Assembly (NCBI GenBank): GCA_049999725.1
Contig: JBNGIS010039030.1
Span: forward strand, 24,439 to 54,572
Direction of reading: 5' to 3'
Source: Haplomitrium mnioides
Lineage: Eukaryota > Marchantiophyta > Haplomitriopsida > Calobryales
Length of the DNA: 30,134 nucleotides
The notes beneath the pieces are model-generated. The model had not been told where the DNA came from and did not search any database. It was given only the letters and a program-made list of their open reading frames with translations. Position numbers and translations under genes: made by a program. How positions within the stretch are numbered: position 1 is the first letter of the stretch; each line of letters starts with the position of its first letter. Shown here piece by piece: positions 1-11,256 of the stretch.

Positions 1-1057
1 AATATTGCATGGATTTAGAAGCTCTATTTTAAAGTTCAAGCAAGAAATAAGGTTTCATTTGTAATTCATGCACGGAAAAGTTAAAATGAGCTTGCAGAGA
101 AGAGTTTCAGTATTTAAAAATATTATATAATTCAGAGAAACATATACACAAAGGAGTCATATTCATAATCAAAAAGTCAGTGGCTAAGGAGATTGAATTA
201 AAGATTGTAAACAAGAATTATCTCCAAGTTTTTGACTATATTCTACCAAACAAAGGTTTTGAGTTCTACAAAAGAGTCTTTCACTAGTATAGAATCTAAG
301 CTCTAACCGATAGTCTTTGTGTATAGAAGCTTGAGGGTTGTATGAAAGGCTTCAACTTCCACCCCAAAGTCTATACGTATAGGAATTCAAGCTCAACATC
401 TGAACACTACCCCAAAGTCTATACATGCATAAGAATCTAAGCTCACCATTTGAACACTCCACAACAAAGACAGTCAAGAACATATGTTTAAGATTCTGTA
501 GGAGAGTTTTTGCACGCACAACAATTCAAAGTCTATACACACATAGAGTTTAGACTTCTATAAACGAAGATACATACACCAAAGGTTCTATTTTTTGCAC
601 TCTACACACGTCAAAGATTGCATTTTCTGATTAGAAATCCAAAAACAAAACATGTATAAAGGTCTACATTTGAGTCGAAACACGCCAAAGGTTTTCAATG
701 TTACATCAAAGTCTTTACAAGCAAAAGATAAGTAGTCAATTTGGGCAAATGCTTTAGCAATACAATAACTTTAAACTCTTCTAACAAGCACTAAAGTTGG
801 AAAAAATATACTTATATTTTGGACAAGAGAATATTCTACAAACCGAATGAAAGAATTAACTAAAGATTCAAGTTTCATTTACAGAGAATAACATTCAAGA
901 ATAATCATTCATTGGAATGATTTACATTAAAACGTTCAAGGTGGTAGATAAATTCAACAAATTCCTTCATAACATTCTCACAAACTTTATAAAATAATAA
1001 TCTTAAATTGCAAAATAATTGAAAGTACACAATATACAATAACATTCTTAAATTACC

Positions 1058-1345
1058 TTAATCACTTGTCTTGACTTCTTTGGATTCAGCTTTAGAATAT
1101 TCATCAAGATTTACTTGATCTATCTCAATGTTAATAATAGTGATTGAATCTCTTTCAAACATATCAAGATGGATTGCTTTTTGTCTTTCGTACTCAAATA
1201 AATTTGATTTAATGGTAGCTAGAGTGGTTTTTCTCAATTGGTTTTTTTGTGTAAGAAGAAAATCAAAAGATAGAAATGTGATTTGTGTCACATCAAGTAC
1301 ATCAATATGTAGCTTGGGTTTGCATTTAACAATAACCACTTTGAA
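1058..1345 (-). pseudogene. Array copy of a terminal exon (copy a), open frame
   Basis: An open frame of about 93 codons ending in TAA/TGA-type context at 1058. It contains the conserved strings HIDVLDVTQI, LSFDFLLTQKNQL, TIKSNLFEYERQK and MFERDS, and ends in an acidic tail (SKAESKEVKTSD). The same peptide recurs in every array unit. At 22823-23105 it lies in register downstream of the PFWVAKV segment of a decayed larger gene, so I read it as the C-terminal exon of that gene, copied without its upstream exons. The upstream limit is taken near a possible splice acceptor (TTCAAAG, around 1345). There is no obvious promoter or start, so it is probably not an independent gene. Alternative: a small transposon-array ORF with its own role. 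Confidence 0.55.
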
Positions 1346-1775
1346 TAAGAAGTAGGCTACTCAAATAAAAAACCTTTTTTTAAAGAAAAAAAACATGGGT
1401 TTTTAGCTCAAAAACGAGAGAAAACGAGGTTATTTTTTAAAAACCAAAAATATATGAGTTTTTTAACTTCATTTTTTGCTACTTTAACAAGGATAATAGA
1501 GCAAGAGTAAATTTTATTATGCAAAATCAAACCATATTCTAAGTTTTTATGAAAATAAGTGAAATCTCAAATACGGTGAAAAGTACAAAAATTATGGTAA
1601 GTTTTCACAAGAAAATTTCATTTATCATTTATGACAATTTGAAGCTCAAATTTTGAAATTCACATATGAAGAAACTATTTTGAAATATGTTTAGTTGCAC
1701 AATGTCTATACGTGCATAGATGTTGTGCTCTTTGAAACTTATTTTTTGGAAAACAAATTACAAAACATAAGGAAA

Positions 1776-1912
1776 ATACCAAAGCATACTAGAAGTCAAT
1801 AGAATGAGTTTGCAAGTGTAGACATAGAAACAAAAACAAAACAAAACGTTCCATGGATTTAAGAGCTCTATTTTAAAGTTCAAGCAAGAAAAAAGCTTTC
1901 ATTTATAGTTGA
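1776..1912 (+). pseudogene. Decayed copy of the 44-codon array ORF
   Basis: This position in unit a matches the open 44-codon ORFs at 3620, 5484 and 21693, but the ATG has become ATA and in-frame stops are present. It shows that the small ORF is not maintained in every copy of the unit. Confidence 0.6.
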
Positions 1913-2232
1913 AAATTCATGCACGCAAAAGTTAAAGTGGGCATATAAAAAATGTTTGAGCATTTTAAAATATTACATAATTTAGAGAAACATATACACA
2001 AAGGGGTTATACTTAGAATCAAAAAGGCAGTAGCTAAATAGATTGAATTAAGAGTGTAAACAAGAATTATCTCTAAGTTCTTAACTAGATTATACCAAAC
2101 AAAGGTTTTGAGTTCTACAAAAGAGTCTTTCACCAGTTTAGAATCTACGATCTAATTGGTAGTCTTTGGTTGTAGAAGCTTGAGGGTTGTATATGAGAAG
2201 TAGAACATATGAAAGGCTTCAACTTCCACTCG

Positions 2233-2336
2233 AAAGTCTATGCACGCATAGGAATCCAAGCTCAACATCTGAACACTCCACCCCAAAGTCTATGCCCATA
2301 TAAGACTCCGAGCTCACCATCTGAACACTCCACAAC
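2233..2336. repeat. 52-bp subrepeat inside the array unit
   Basis: Two adjacent copies start at 2233 and 2285 (aaagtctatgc...ctgaacactccac), a period of 52 bp. Each carries a version of the CTATGC..GCATA motif near its start. Equivalent subrepeats occur near 362-470, 4070-4190, 5935-6045 and 22137-22240 in the other units. Confidence 0.75.
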
Positions 2337-2898
2337 AAAGACTCTCAAGAACCTAGGTTTAAGATTCCGTAGGACAGTTTTTGCATGCATAATGTTTCGA
2401 CTTGCAAATCAAAGTCTATGGACGCATAGGGTTTAGATTTCTATAACTAAAGATATAGACGCAAAAGGTTCTATTTTTTTGCAACAAACTCTACGCACGC
2501 TAAAGATTTTGTTTTCTGATTTGAAATCCAAAAGCAAACCGAAGGTTTTAAGTTTTACATCAAAATCCTTACAAGCAAAAGATAAGTAGTCAATTTGGGC
2601 AGATGCTTCAGCAATACAATAACCTTTAACTCTTCTAGCAAGCACTAAAGTTGGAAACAACATACTTACATTTTGGACAAGAGAATATTCTACAAACCAA
2701 TGAAAATATTAACTAAAGATTCAAGTTTCATTTACAGAGAATGACATTTAACTTGGAATTATTTATTGTAAAACGTTCAAGGTGGTAGATAAATTCAACA
2801 AATTCCTTCATAACAATCTCATGTACTTTATAAAATAACAAGCTTAAACTGCAGTATAATTGAAAGTACATAATATACAATAAATTTCTTAAATTGCT

Positions 2899-3190
2899 TT
2901 AGTCACTTGTCTCGACTTCTTTGGATTCAGCTTCAAAAGATTCATCAAGATTTACTTGATCTATCTCAATGTTGATGACACTAGTTAAATCTCTTTCAAA
3001 CATATCAGGATTTACTACTTTTTGTCTTTTGTACTCAAATAGATTTGATTTAATAGTAGCTAGAGTGGTTTTACTCAATTGGTTTTTTTGTGTAAGAAGA
3101 AAATCAAAAGATAGAATCGTGATTTGTGTCACATCAAGTATGTCAATGTGTAGGTTGGATTTGCATTTAACAATTACTACTTTGAACCAA
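2899..3190 (-). pseudogene. Array copy of a terminal exon (copy b), open frame
   Basis: Second copy of the exon-like ORF. The frame is open from about 3190 (VVIVKCKSN...) through HIDILDVTQI, ILSFDFLLTQKNQL and SNLFEYKRQK to the acidic end FEAESKEVETSD and a stop at 2899. Differences from copy a are scattered through the peptide and leave the hydrophobic and basic core intact. Taken as a duplicated last exon of the minus-strand gene at 23100-27164. No adjoining exon is present in this unit. Confidence 0.55.
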
Positions 3191-3619
3191 GAACAAGCTA
3201 CTCAAAACATGAACCTTTGTTTTAAGAGAAAACCGTAGTTTTTTAGCTCAAAAAAGAGAGAAAACGAGGTTATTTAAAAAAACAAAAAATACGTGAGTTT
3301 TTTAGTTTTTTTTGGTGCCGTTTTAACAAGGATGATAGAGCAAGAGTCAATTTCATTATGCAAATAAAATCATGTTCTAAGTTTTTATGAAAATAAGTTA
3401 AATCTTGAAATCAATGAAAAGTATAAAAATTATGGTAAGTTTTCACAAGAAACTTGCATTAAATTTTATCATTTATCACAATTTGAAGCTTAAAAATTGA
3501 AATTCATGTCTCAAGAAACTATTTTGAAATATGTTTGGTTGCACAATATCTATGTGCGCATAGATATAGTGCTAATTGAAACTTATTTTTTGGAAAAGAA
3601 ATTCCAAAACATGAGGAAA

Positions 3620-3754
3620 ATGCCCAAACGAACTAGAAGTCAAGGGAATGAGTTTGCAATTGTAGACACAGAAACCAACAAAACAAAACATTGCATGCAT
3701 TTAGAAGCTCTATTTTCAAGTTCAAGCAAGAAAGAAGCTTTCATTTGCAGCTGA
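3620..3754 (+). CDS. Small conserved ORF, 44 residues (array unit b)
   Basis: An ATG-started ORF beginning MPKRTRSQGNEF and ending SSSKKEAFICS before TGA. It is basic at the N-terminus, with a serine-lysine tract near the end. It is repeated at 5484 and 21693. Compared with the copy at 21693, ten codons differ and seven of those differences are synonymous, which hints at past protein-level constraint. The ORF could be a first exon, since the frame ends soon after SSSKKEA. I do not recognise a family and there is no visible promoter. Confidence 0.35.
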   Translation: MPKRTRSQGNEFAIVDTETNKTKHCMHLEALFSSSSKKEAFICS

Positions 3755-4763
3755 AAATCCATGCACACAAAAGTTAAAGTGGGCATACAAAAAATAATTT
3801 CAGTATTAAAAAACATTTTATAATGGAGAAACATATACGCAAAGGAGTCATATTCAGAATCAGCAAGGTAGTGGCTAAGGAGATTGAACGAAGAGTGTAA
3901 ACAAGAATTATCTCCAAGTTTTTGATTAAATTCTACCAAACAAAGGTTTTGAGTTCTACAAAAGAGTCTTTCACTAGTGTAGCATCTAAGTTCTAACTAG
4001 TAGCCTTTGTATGTAGAAGCTTGAGGGTTGTAGATGAGAAGTAGAATGTGTGGAAGGCTTCAACTTCCACCCCAAAATTATATGCGCATAGGAATCCAAG
4101 CTCAATATCTAAACACTCCACCCCAAAGTCTATGCCCATAAAAGAATCCGAGATCACCATTTGAACACTCTACAACAAAGATTATCAAGAACCTAGGTCT
4201 AAGATTCTATAGGAGAGTTTTTGCTCGCACAACATTTCGACTTGCGAATCAAAATTTATGCACGCATAGGGTTCAAACTTCTATAATTGAAGATATAAAC
4301 GCCAAAGGTTTTATATTTTGCAACAAACTCTACGCACGCTAAAGATTTCATTTTTTGATTCAAAATCTAAAACTAAAATGGGTATAAAGCTCTACATCTA
4401 AGTCAAAGCGCGTCAAAGGTTTTCAATTTTACATCAAAATCCTTACAAGCAAAAGATAAGTAGTCAATTTGGACAGATGCTTTAGCAATACAATAACCTT
4501 AAACTCTTCTAGCAAGCACTAAAGTTGGAAACAACATGCTTACATTTTAGATAAGAGAATATTTTACAAACCAAATGAAAATATTAACTTAAGATTCAAG
4601 TTTCATTCACGAAGAATAACACTCAACTTGGAATGATTTACAATAAAACATTCAAGGTGGCAAATAAATTCAACAAATTCCTTAATAACATTCTCACATA
4701 CTTTATAAAATAATAATCGTAAATTGCAATATAATTGAAAGTCCATCAAATTCTTAAATTGCT

Positions 4764-5045
4764 TTAGTCACTCGTCTCGACTTCTTCGGATTCAGCTTTA
4801 AAAGATTCATTAAGATTTATTTGATATGTCTCAATGTTAATAACAATGATTGAATCTCTTTCAAACATATCAAGATTGATTTTTTTTTGTTTTTCATACT
4901 TAAATAGATTTGATTAAATGGTAGCTAGAGTTGTTTTTCTCAATTGGTTTTTTTTGTGTAAGAAGAAAATCAAAAGATAGAATTATGATTTGTGTCACAT
5001 CAAGTACATCAATATGTAACTTAGATTTGTGTTTAATAGGTGATA
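4764..5045 (-). pseudogene. Array copy of a terminal exon (copy c), frameshifted
   Basis: Third copy of the exon-like segment. Its downstream part still encodes the acidic end ...EVETSD with stop at 4764-4766, and its upstream part HIDVLDVTQI and ILSFDFLLTQK. A T-run of eight instead of seven shifts the frame in the middle, and a TAA interrupts the following part. It is clearly a relic. Confidence 0.6.
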
Positions 5046-5483
5046 CTTTGAACTAGGAATAGACTACTCAAAACATAAACCTTTTTTTTTTTTAAGAAAA
5101 AAACGTGCTATATGAGCTCAAAAATGAGAGAAAATGAGGTTATTTCTTAAAACCAAAAACACATGAATTTTTTAGCTTCATTTTTGGCCGTTTTAATAAG
5201 GATAATAAAGCAAGAGTCAATTTTGTTTTGCAAAATCAAACCGTTGTCTAAGTTTCTATGAAAATATTGGAAATCTCGAAATCGATGAAAAGTATAAAAA
5301 TTATGGTAAGTTTTTACAAGAAATTGGCATTTATCATTTATGAATATTCAAAGCTCAAAATTTGAAATTCATCTCTCAAGAAACTATTTTTAAATATGTT
5401 TGGTTACACAATGTTTATGGGTGCATAGACATGGTGCTATTTGAAACTTATTTTTTGGAAAACAATTACAAAACATAAGGAAA

Positions 5484-5618
5484 ATGACCAAGCAAACTAG
5501 AAGTCAAGGGAATGAGTTTGCAATCATAGACACACAAACCAACAAAATGAAACATTGCATGGATTTAGGAGCTCTATTTTCAAGTTCAAACAAGAAAGAA
5601 GCCTTTATTTGTAGTTGA
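5484..5618 (+). CDS. Small conserved ORF, 44 residues (array unit c)
   Basis: Equivalent of the ORF at 3620, beginning MTKQTRSQGNEF and ending SSSNKKEAFICS, with the same length and the same stop. It is more diverged than the copy at 21693. Function unknown. Confidence 0.3.
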   Translation: MTKQTRSQGNEFAIIDTQTNKMKHCMDLGALFSSSNKKEAFICS

Positions 5619-6121
5619 AAATCCATGCACGCAAAAGTTAAAGTGGGCATACAAAAAAAGATTTGAGTGTTTTTAAATATTATATAATTTAGAGAAACAT
5701 ATACCCAAAGGAGTTATATTCAAAATCAAAAAGGTAGTGGCTAAGAAGATTGAATTAAGAGTGTAAACAAGAAACATCTCCAAGTTTTTGACTAGATTCT
5801 ACCAAACAAAGGTTTTGAACTCTACAAAAAAGTTTTTCACTAATGTAGAATCAAAGTTATAACCGATTATCTTTGTATATAGAAGCTTGAGGGTTGTATA
5901 TGAGAAGTAGAACATGTAGAAGGCTTCAAGTGCCACCGCAAAATTATACATGCATAGGAATCCAAGCTCAACATCTGAACACTCCACCCCAAAGTCTTTT
6001 TGCACATAGGAATTCGAGCTCAACATCTAAAAACTCCACAACAAAGACTATCAAGAACCTCAATTTTAGGCTCTGTAGGATAATTTTTGCACGCACAGTA
6101 TTTCAACTTGCGAATCAAAGT

Positions 6122-6135
6122 CTATGCATGCATAG
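6122..6135. repeat. Perfect 14-bp palindrome, CTATGC motif family
   Basis: The sequence ctatgcatgcatag equals its own reverse complement. It is one of the cleanest members of the motif family that recurs through the array (for example 371-382, 1706-1719, 2238-2251, 3550-3563, 21624-21637) and in the gene region on the right (25235-25248). Confidence 0.8.
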
Positions 6136-6622
6136 GGTTCAAGCTTCTACAACTGAAGATACAGATGCCAAATGTTCCATTTTTTGCAACAAACTCTTTG
6201 TACGCTAAAGATTTTGTTTTCTAAAAGCAAAACGGGTATAAAGCTCTACATCTAAGTAAAAAAATGCTGAAGGTTTTCAATTTTACATCAAAGTCCTTAC
6301 AAGCAAAAGATAAGTAGTCAATTTGGGCAGATTTTTTAGTAATATAATAACCTTAAATTCTTCTAGCCATCACTAAAGTTGGAAACAACATGCTTACATT
6401 TTAGATAAGAGAATATTTTACAAACCAAATGAAAATATTAACTAAAGATTCAAGTTTTATTTACAAAAAATAGCATTCAACTTGGAATGATTTACAGTAA
6501 ATCATTCAAGGTGGCAAATAAATTCAACAAATTTCCTTATAACATTCTCACGTACTTTATAAAATAATAATCTTAAATTGCAATATAATTGAAAGTACAC
6601 AATATACAATTCTTAAATTACT

Positions 6623-6915
6623 TTAGCCACTGGTCTCAACCTCTTCAGATTCAGCTTCAGAAGATTCATCAAGATTTACTTGATATGTCTCTATGTTAAT
6701 GACAGTGATTGAATCTCTTTCAAACATATCATGATTGATTGCTTTTTGTCTTTTGTACTCAAATAGATTTGATTTAATCGTAGCTAGAGTGGTTTTTCTC
6801 AATTGGTTTTTTTGTGTAAGAAGAAAATCAAAAGACAAAATCATGATTTGTGACACATCAAGTACATCAATATGTAACTTGGATTGGTGTTTAATAGCCA
6901 CTACTTTGAACAAAG
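6623..6915 (-). pseudogene. Array copy of a terminal exon (copy d), open frame
   Basis: Fourth copy, open for about 96 codons from FKVVAIKHQSK through HIDVLDVSQI, ILSFDFLLTQKNQL and SNLFEYKRQK to EAESEEVETSG and a stop at 6623. It lies immediately left of the copia insertion. Three of the five copies (a, b, d) keep this frame open, while the copy attached to the rest of the gene (22823-23105) does not. Confidence 0.55.
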
Positions 6916-6958
6916 AATATGCTACTCAAAAGAGGAACGTTTTTTTTTAGTAAAAAAT

Positions 6959-7223
6959 TGTTGAAGTAGAAGAATCATTCAATCAATCAAACATAAACCA
7001 AGATGTAGAAGGTGTGTGATGGTAGGCAAAATCTGCTTCTCCTCTTCTCACTTCTCTATCAATCTCAATATATGAACGTGTGTAATCATGCTCATAGATT
7101 GTAAGAGTATATGTGCTAATCTCCTAAGATTAGTATTAACAATAACCATAGTTATATGCGCTAATCGTAGATTCATGCCTAATTATAGATTAGCCTATTT
7201 ATTTTACTATATATAATGCAACA
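6959..7223 (-). repeat. Copia 3' LTR
   Basis: 265 bp, from tgttgaagtag to ataatgcaaca, matched along its length by 21049-21306. By eye the two LTRs differ at more than a tenth of positions and by a few small indels, clearly more than the gypsy LTR pair. This agrees with the copia element being the older insertion. Confidence 0.9.
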
Positions 7224-7235
7224 CTCCCCATTGGT
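7224..7235 (-). other. Copia polypurine tract
   Basis: On the minus strand the bases directly before the 3' LTR read CCAATGGGGAG, the purine-rich second-strand primer expected at this position. Confidence 0.6.
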
Positions 7236-7586
7236 TATAGCATAGAGAATGTTATAAACATACATAAGATAAATGTAAAACTTATGATAAAATACCACCA
7301 ACACTACTAAGGAAATCCATATGAAGAATAAAGGTCTGTCTCATTTAACCCTCTCATACTCTTGCAAGGGAAAGAGTACAACCACCATTTATACATGGAT
7401 ACATATGTCATAAATTAATAGGATATAGAGGAAATAATAAGGAGAAAGACGGTTGTATGCCATATATATAAACAAAGAATAGTCAAGTGATGTCTCAGAA
7501 AATGCCATGAGCAGAATATATAACGAAGATATATCAAAGACAAGTATGAAAATGTTGACCATATAATGAGATAATAGTTGATGAAG
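7236..7586 (-). other. Copia 3' untranslated region
   Basis: Lies between the pol stop (7587-7589) and the polypurine tract. A reading frame of about 114 codons crosses it on the minus strand but is rich in Tyr, Leu and Ile, resembles nothing, and overlaps the end of RNase H in another frame. I see no gene here. Confidence 0.5.
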
Positions 7587-8080
7587 TCATAATGATAGTC
7601 TCGATAATCTTCGTAGTCCAAGAGAATGGCAAAAATGTTGGTGCAGTGCCGGAGGTAAAGCCTTTGTAAAAATATCAGCAATATTCTCTTTACCATAGAT
7701 AACCTGCACAGATATAGTCTTGTCTTGCTACTCATGTGTGAAGAAAAACTTAAGTGCAATGTGTTTTACATCGTCTTCTTTAATAAAAATTTATGAGACC
7801 TATTGTACACATGCCAAGTTATCTTCAAGTATAACAGTCTGGTCATATATACAAGGTAATCCACAATGTAAACAAATATGATCAATCATTCTTCACAGGT
7901 TTAAACACTCCCTACATGCTTTATACAAAGCTAAAATCTTTGCATGGTTTGAAGATGTACCAGTCAATTTTTGCTTTGTATTTTTCTATGATATAGTTAT
8001 AGAGCCATATAGGAATACATAACCGGTTTGGGATTTAGCATTGTCATGATCCAAAAGGTATCCTGCATCTATATAGCCGG
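7587..8080 (-). pseudogene. Copia RNase H domain (end of pol)
   Basis: Degrades the RNA strand of the RNA/DNA hybrid during reverse transcription. Reading leftward it contains GYIDAGYLLDHDNAKSQTGYVF (first acidic position kept as D), HAKILALYKACREC, VILEDNLACVQ (the ED pair), KEDDVKHIALKFFFTHE and NIADIFTKALP, closing with GLRRL. This is the usual plant copia RNase H order. The frame is interrupted by several stops and by one shift near 7980, and ends with TGA at 7587-7589. Confidence 0.85.
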
Positions 8081-9400
8081 TAAAAATTTGATCAACATTA
8101 TTTGGGAAAAATAGTTCCATGTCAATTATGCCTTGTAAATATCTGAAAATACGTTTGATACCATTCCAATGTCGTATATTAGGTTGTGAACTATGTCTTG
8201 CAAGCAAGTTCATGGCAAAGGAAATATCAGGGCGTGTTTGATTTACAAGATACATAAGAGCTCCTATAGCAGAGAGATATGGTATCTTAGTTCCAAGAAT
8301 TGGCTCTATATCTTTTCTTTTTCGAAAAATATATTTTTCTCTATCATGTGTTCGTATCTCCATAGGTGATGTTGCTCGATGAGATTTGTGCATATTAAAT
8401 TGTTTTAGGATTCTCTTAGTGTAAGTACTCTAATGTATTAATATGCCATCATCTAGGTACTCAAATTATAATCCTATACAATATTTGGTCTTACCAATAT
8501 TCTTCATATCAAAATTTTCTTAAGTATAGAAATAGTATGCTCAAGTAAGGATTGGTGACTGAATAAGTTTATATCATCAAAATATAATGTGATAATTATA
8601 AATTTTTGTCAACATATTGGATGAATGTACTTGGTGCAATGTCATCAAAGTGAAAACCCATGGCCATCATCTCTTTGTGAAATCTTTGATACCAGATTCG
8701 ACCACTCTGCTTAAGTTCATAAATAGATCTAAGGATCTAGATTGCATATCCATCCTTGGCCAGAGGCATGGATTGATGTATAGGGAGGACTATAGGTCTT
8801 TTCTTCCTAGACTGCATCTCATGGACTATATAGGTCCTAACCCAGTGCTACCACCACTGGGTTTATTATGGTTGTTGTAAAGAGGTAGATAGGTTGCTAG
8901 TTGGTTTTCGCTTAGTGACATTCTGCCCCTGAATATGATAGATATTCCTTGCTATAAGCTCTAGAGGAGCTTTCATATAGATCTTAGTATCTAATAACCC
9001 GTATAGATATGCTGTCACAACATCCATCTGATGTGTCATGAGCTCATGTCCTAGGGAACAGCCTACTAGGAATCGGTATGTGATAGTATCCATAATTGGG
9101 GCGTATATGAGATCAAAGTCTCTCCCAGGTATTTGTGTATAGCCTTTGGCTACAATGTGTGTCTTATATCTGACAATTTTGCCTTTTTCATTTCGCTTTT
9201 TCACAAATATCCACTTATATTTGATTAAATATGCATCAAAGGGAACATGAACTAAAGGTCCAAATACCTTCCTCAATATCATAGAATCAAGTTCTGAATC
9301 CATTTCCTTTTTCCACTCTATCTAATCAGAACTGTTCATAGCTTCTTTGGCAGTTCTTGGATTAGATAGTGTATCGGATATAGTTTGTGGAACTAGGAAT
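8080..9400 (-). pseudogene. Copia reverse transcriptase
   Basis: RVT_2-type polymerase. Starting near EAMNSSD (about 9345), it shows YKWIFVKKRNEKGKIVRYK, AKGYTQIPGRDFDLIYAP and QMDVVTAYLYGLLDTKIYMK, the last carrying the first catalytic aspartate. The YVDD box survives as LYFDDINLF around 8575-8605 in a shifted frame. Then come GKTKYCIGL, STYTKRILKQF, and the connection segment PYLSAIGALMYLVNQTRPD and HWNGIKRIFRYLQG. Domain order and spacing are normal. Stops and at least two frameshifts lie between 8430 and 8870. Confidence 0.9.
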
Positions 9401-9429
9401 GTGAACCAGTCATCTACATCTACACTCTT

Positions 9430-10114
9430 TTTTTGTCATATAATCCTTGTATTCATGTAGTGGATTGAGGTCTCTTGATTATCAAGATGCTTTAATAGAG
9501 AGATGGTCAGCTGAGATAATAAGGGTGTAGATGATGATGGTATTGGCACATCAGCTGAGAATGTAGCTCTCTTCGTCAAAGATTTTTGCTGAGGTTGAGA
9601 GTCTTTTGAGCCAAGAGGGCGTCCTCTCTTTTCCCTTAGTACTTGGTCAGCTTCTGGTTTAGGAATATCCTGAATTCTTGCAAGAATATTCACCGCAAGT
9701 ATATGTGACCTTGTTACCTTTGCAATTTCATTAAGTGAATCTGAAAATTGTTTGACGGTTTTAGCCAAGTGAAGAAGTCCCTTGACTTCATCCTCACCTT
9801 GCCTTGTTCTTTGATCCATCCATATATGGGATATGTTCTCCCATTGGAGTTTTTTTTGGCAATGAAAAATTTTTATCTTGAAAAAGAGATGGAAATATAT
9901 CTTTATAAAAATGGCAATTGACTAATCTGGCTTGGAAAACATCAACAATAGATCTTTCTAGATAATGTATAGTAGAAAGGCAGTCATATCCTACATAAAT
10001 GCCTTTTTGTCTTTGAGGTCTTATCTTAGTCCTTTTTGGTCTTATAATTAGAACTAAGACTTGACAACCGAAAACTCTTAAATGGGATAAATCTTGTATA
10101 TTACCATAGGCAAG
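9430..10114 (-). pseudogene. Copia integrase C-terminus and linker to RT
   Basis: The piece next to the gypsy insertion starts LAYGNIQDLSHLRVFGCQV and continues KGIYVGYD, the conserved end of plant copia integrases. A second frame (9436-9819) holds the linker with KPEADQVLREKRGRPLGSKD, an AT-hook-like basic segment common between integrase and RT in these elements. A frameshift near 9800 joins the two. The sequence is continuous with 16312 onward once the gypsy element and one copy of its gcaag target duplication are removed. Confidence 0.88.
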
Positions 10115-10675
10115 TGTAACACTACAAGCCCACATTACACGCACAAATTAGCACAAGTATAACACATACAAATTAGCATAAAAGAGGCGCACAAAGAACT
10201 TCAAAAACCCCCAAGGTAAGAGATGCCAAACAAGACACTCTCCCTTCTTTATATACTTGATAGAAAGCTCTTTGCTTACATAGGTGAATGAACCTCATTG
10301 GTTGTTTTTCTATCCTCTTGTAATTGGACCTCTCTTTTTTCTTTCGCTCTAATTGGACCACCCTTTACTTTTATTCTCCTTTTGCCACGTGTCCTTATCT
10401 TTAGAACCTTCTATCTCTTTAGTTCTCCTTCTGCCACGCATCCTTATCTTTAGAACCCTCTTTTCACTTTAATTCTTTGCTTGCCATGTGTTCTTCTGAA
10501 GTACTCCCTTTTTCACTTTAATTTATTGACTTTCTCTCCTCTTGCCACGTGTCCAAATCTCTAAAATAACAACTACTTTCTATTACTCTAACTTAGTAAT
10601 AGCTTTCTAGACATAGTTACCACTATATCTTACTTCATTTTTAGCTATGGCTTACAAAAGTTAGTGACAGTTACA
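10115..10675 (-). repeat. Gypsy 3' LTR
   Basis: 561 bp, aligned without gaps to 15746-16306 with about 34 mismatches by hand count (roughly 94% identity), mostly transitions. A TATA box (TATATAAAG on the minus strand) is at 10247-10255. G-box cores (gccacgtgtc) lie at 10384-10393 and 10544-10553. Two further copies, near 10433 and 10480, have lost the core by CG to CA/TG changes. Confidence 0.95.
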
Positions 10676-10690
10676 ATCCTCCCCCTTTTT
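10676..10690 (-). other. Gypsy polypurine tract
   Basis: Minus-strand AAAAAGGGGGAGGAT abuts the 3' LTR. The chromodomain stop codon (10689-10691) overlaps its start. Confidence 0.85.
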
Positions 10691-11215
10691 AAGAGGCAAC
10701 GTCCTCGTTGTGAGTAAGAGAGTTCTCAAAAGAGTGAACAAGTGCAGAGGCATTAGCCAAATTCTCCAATGGCTCCCAAGTAGCTTCATAAAGAGGGTAG
10801 TCTTTCCAACGAACCAAATATTCAACAATCTCACGACGACCGCGGCGACGTGTATGTTTCTTCAAGAGTTGTTCAACCTCATACTCTTCATGACCCTCAA
10901 GAAGTTCAAGTGGTGGAGAGGGCTCTTGGGTACTGGTAAAAGAGGAAGAACGAAGGACAAAAGCCCGGAGTAAAGAGACATGAAAGACTGGATGAATCTT
11001 CATGTGAGGAGGTAAATCCAACCAGTAAGCTACTTCGCCAATGCGAGCAGAGATAGAAAAAGGACCAATAAATCGAGCACTTAACTTATGCAAATGAAGC
11101 AAAGGAAGATTGGATGTGGAGAGCCAAACTTGGTCACCGATAGCAAAGGTTACCTCTTGATAATGAGTATCAGCATATTGCTTTTGTTGATTACGAGCAA
11201 CTTTCAATTTTTCTT
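10689..11215 (-). pseudogene. Gypsy integrase tail with chromodomain
   Basis: C-terminal part of pol, open for 172 codons. The integrase tail (GDQVWLSTSNLPL, KLSARFIGPFSI, HPVFHVSLLRAF) is followed by a chromodomain: EYEVEQLLKKHTRRRGRR, EYLVRWKDYPLYEATWEPL ENL. The Y, W and W of the aromatic cage region are visible. In chromoviruses this module guides integration to particular chromatin. A stop near 11216-11218 separates it from the rest of integrase. Frame and spacing are otherwise normal, and this is the best preserved part of the element. Confidence 0.93.
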
Positions 11216-11256
11216 TGGCTCGTCAGATGTCGTGATGTAGACAATGGAGAAAATCA

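Larger units (their letters stand above)
1..6958. repeat. Tandem array of ~1.85-kb units (left part)
   Basis: The same sequence recurs head to tail. Using the anchor gctctatttt, copies begin at 21, 1865, 3707 and 5571, giving unit lengths of 1844, 1842 and 1864 bp. The fourth unit is cut at 6958 by a copia element and resumes at 21312. With the element and one target duplication removed it is about 1856 bp. The first bases of the window already lie inside a unit, so the array continues to the left. Each unit holds a minus-strand exon-like ORF (see 1058, 2899, 4764, 6623), a short plus-strand ORF (best at 3620 and 5484), many CTATGC/GCATAG motifs and a 52-bp subrepeat. Between these are AT-rich stretches in which I see no gene. 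Copies differ by scattered substitutions and small indels, so the duplication is not recent. Confidence 0.93.

Noticed and set aside
1128-1355. Plus-strand ORF over the array exon (also at 2969 and 6735)
   Set aside because: It is the mirror of the minus-strand exon frame. The minus-strand frame is the one that continues into the larger gene at the array edge.
3640-3939. Minus-strand ORF of 99 codons, partly repeated at 21713
   Set aside because: It is the opposite strand of the 44-codon plus ORF and gains its length from AT-rich flanks. The plus frame has the better start and composition.
9436-9819. Separate basic AT-hook-like protein
   Set aside because: The segment is the usual linker between integrase and RT of copia Pol, in a frame shifted from its neighbours.
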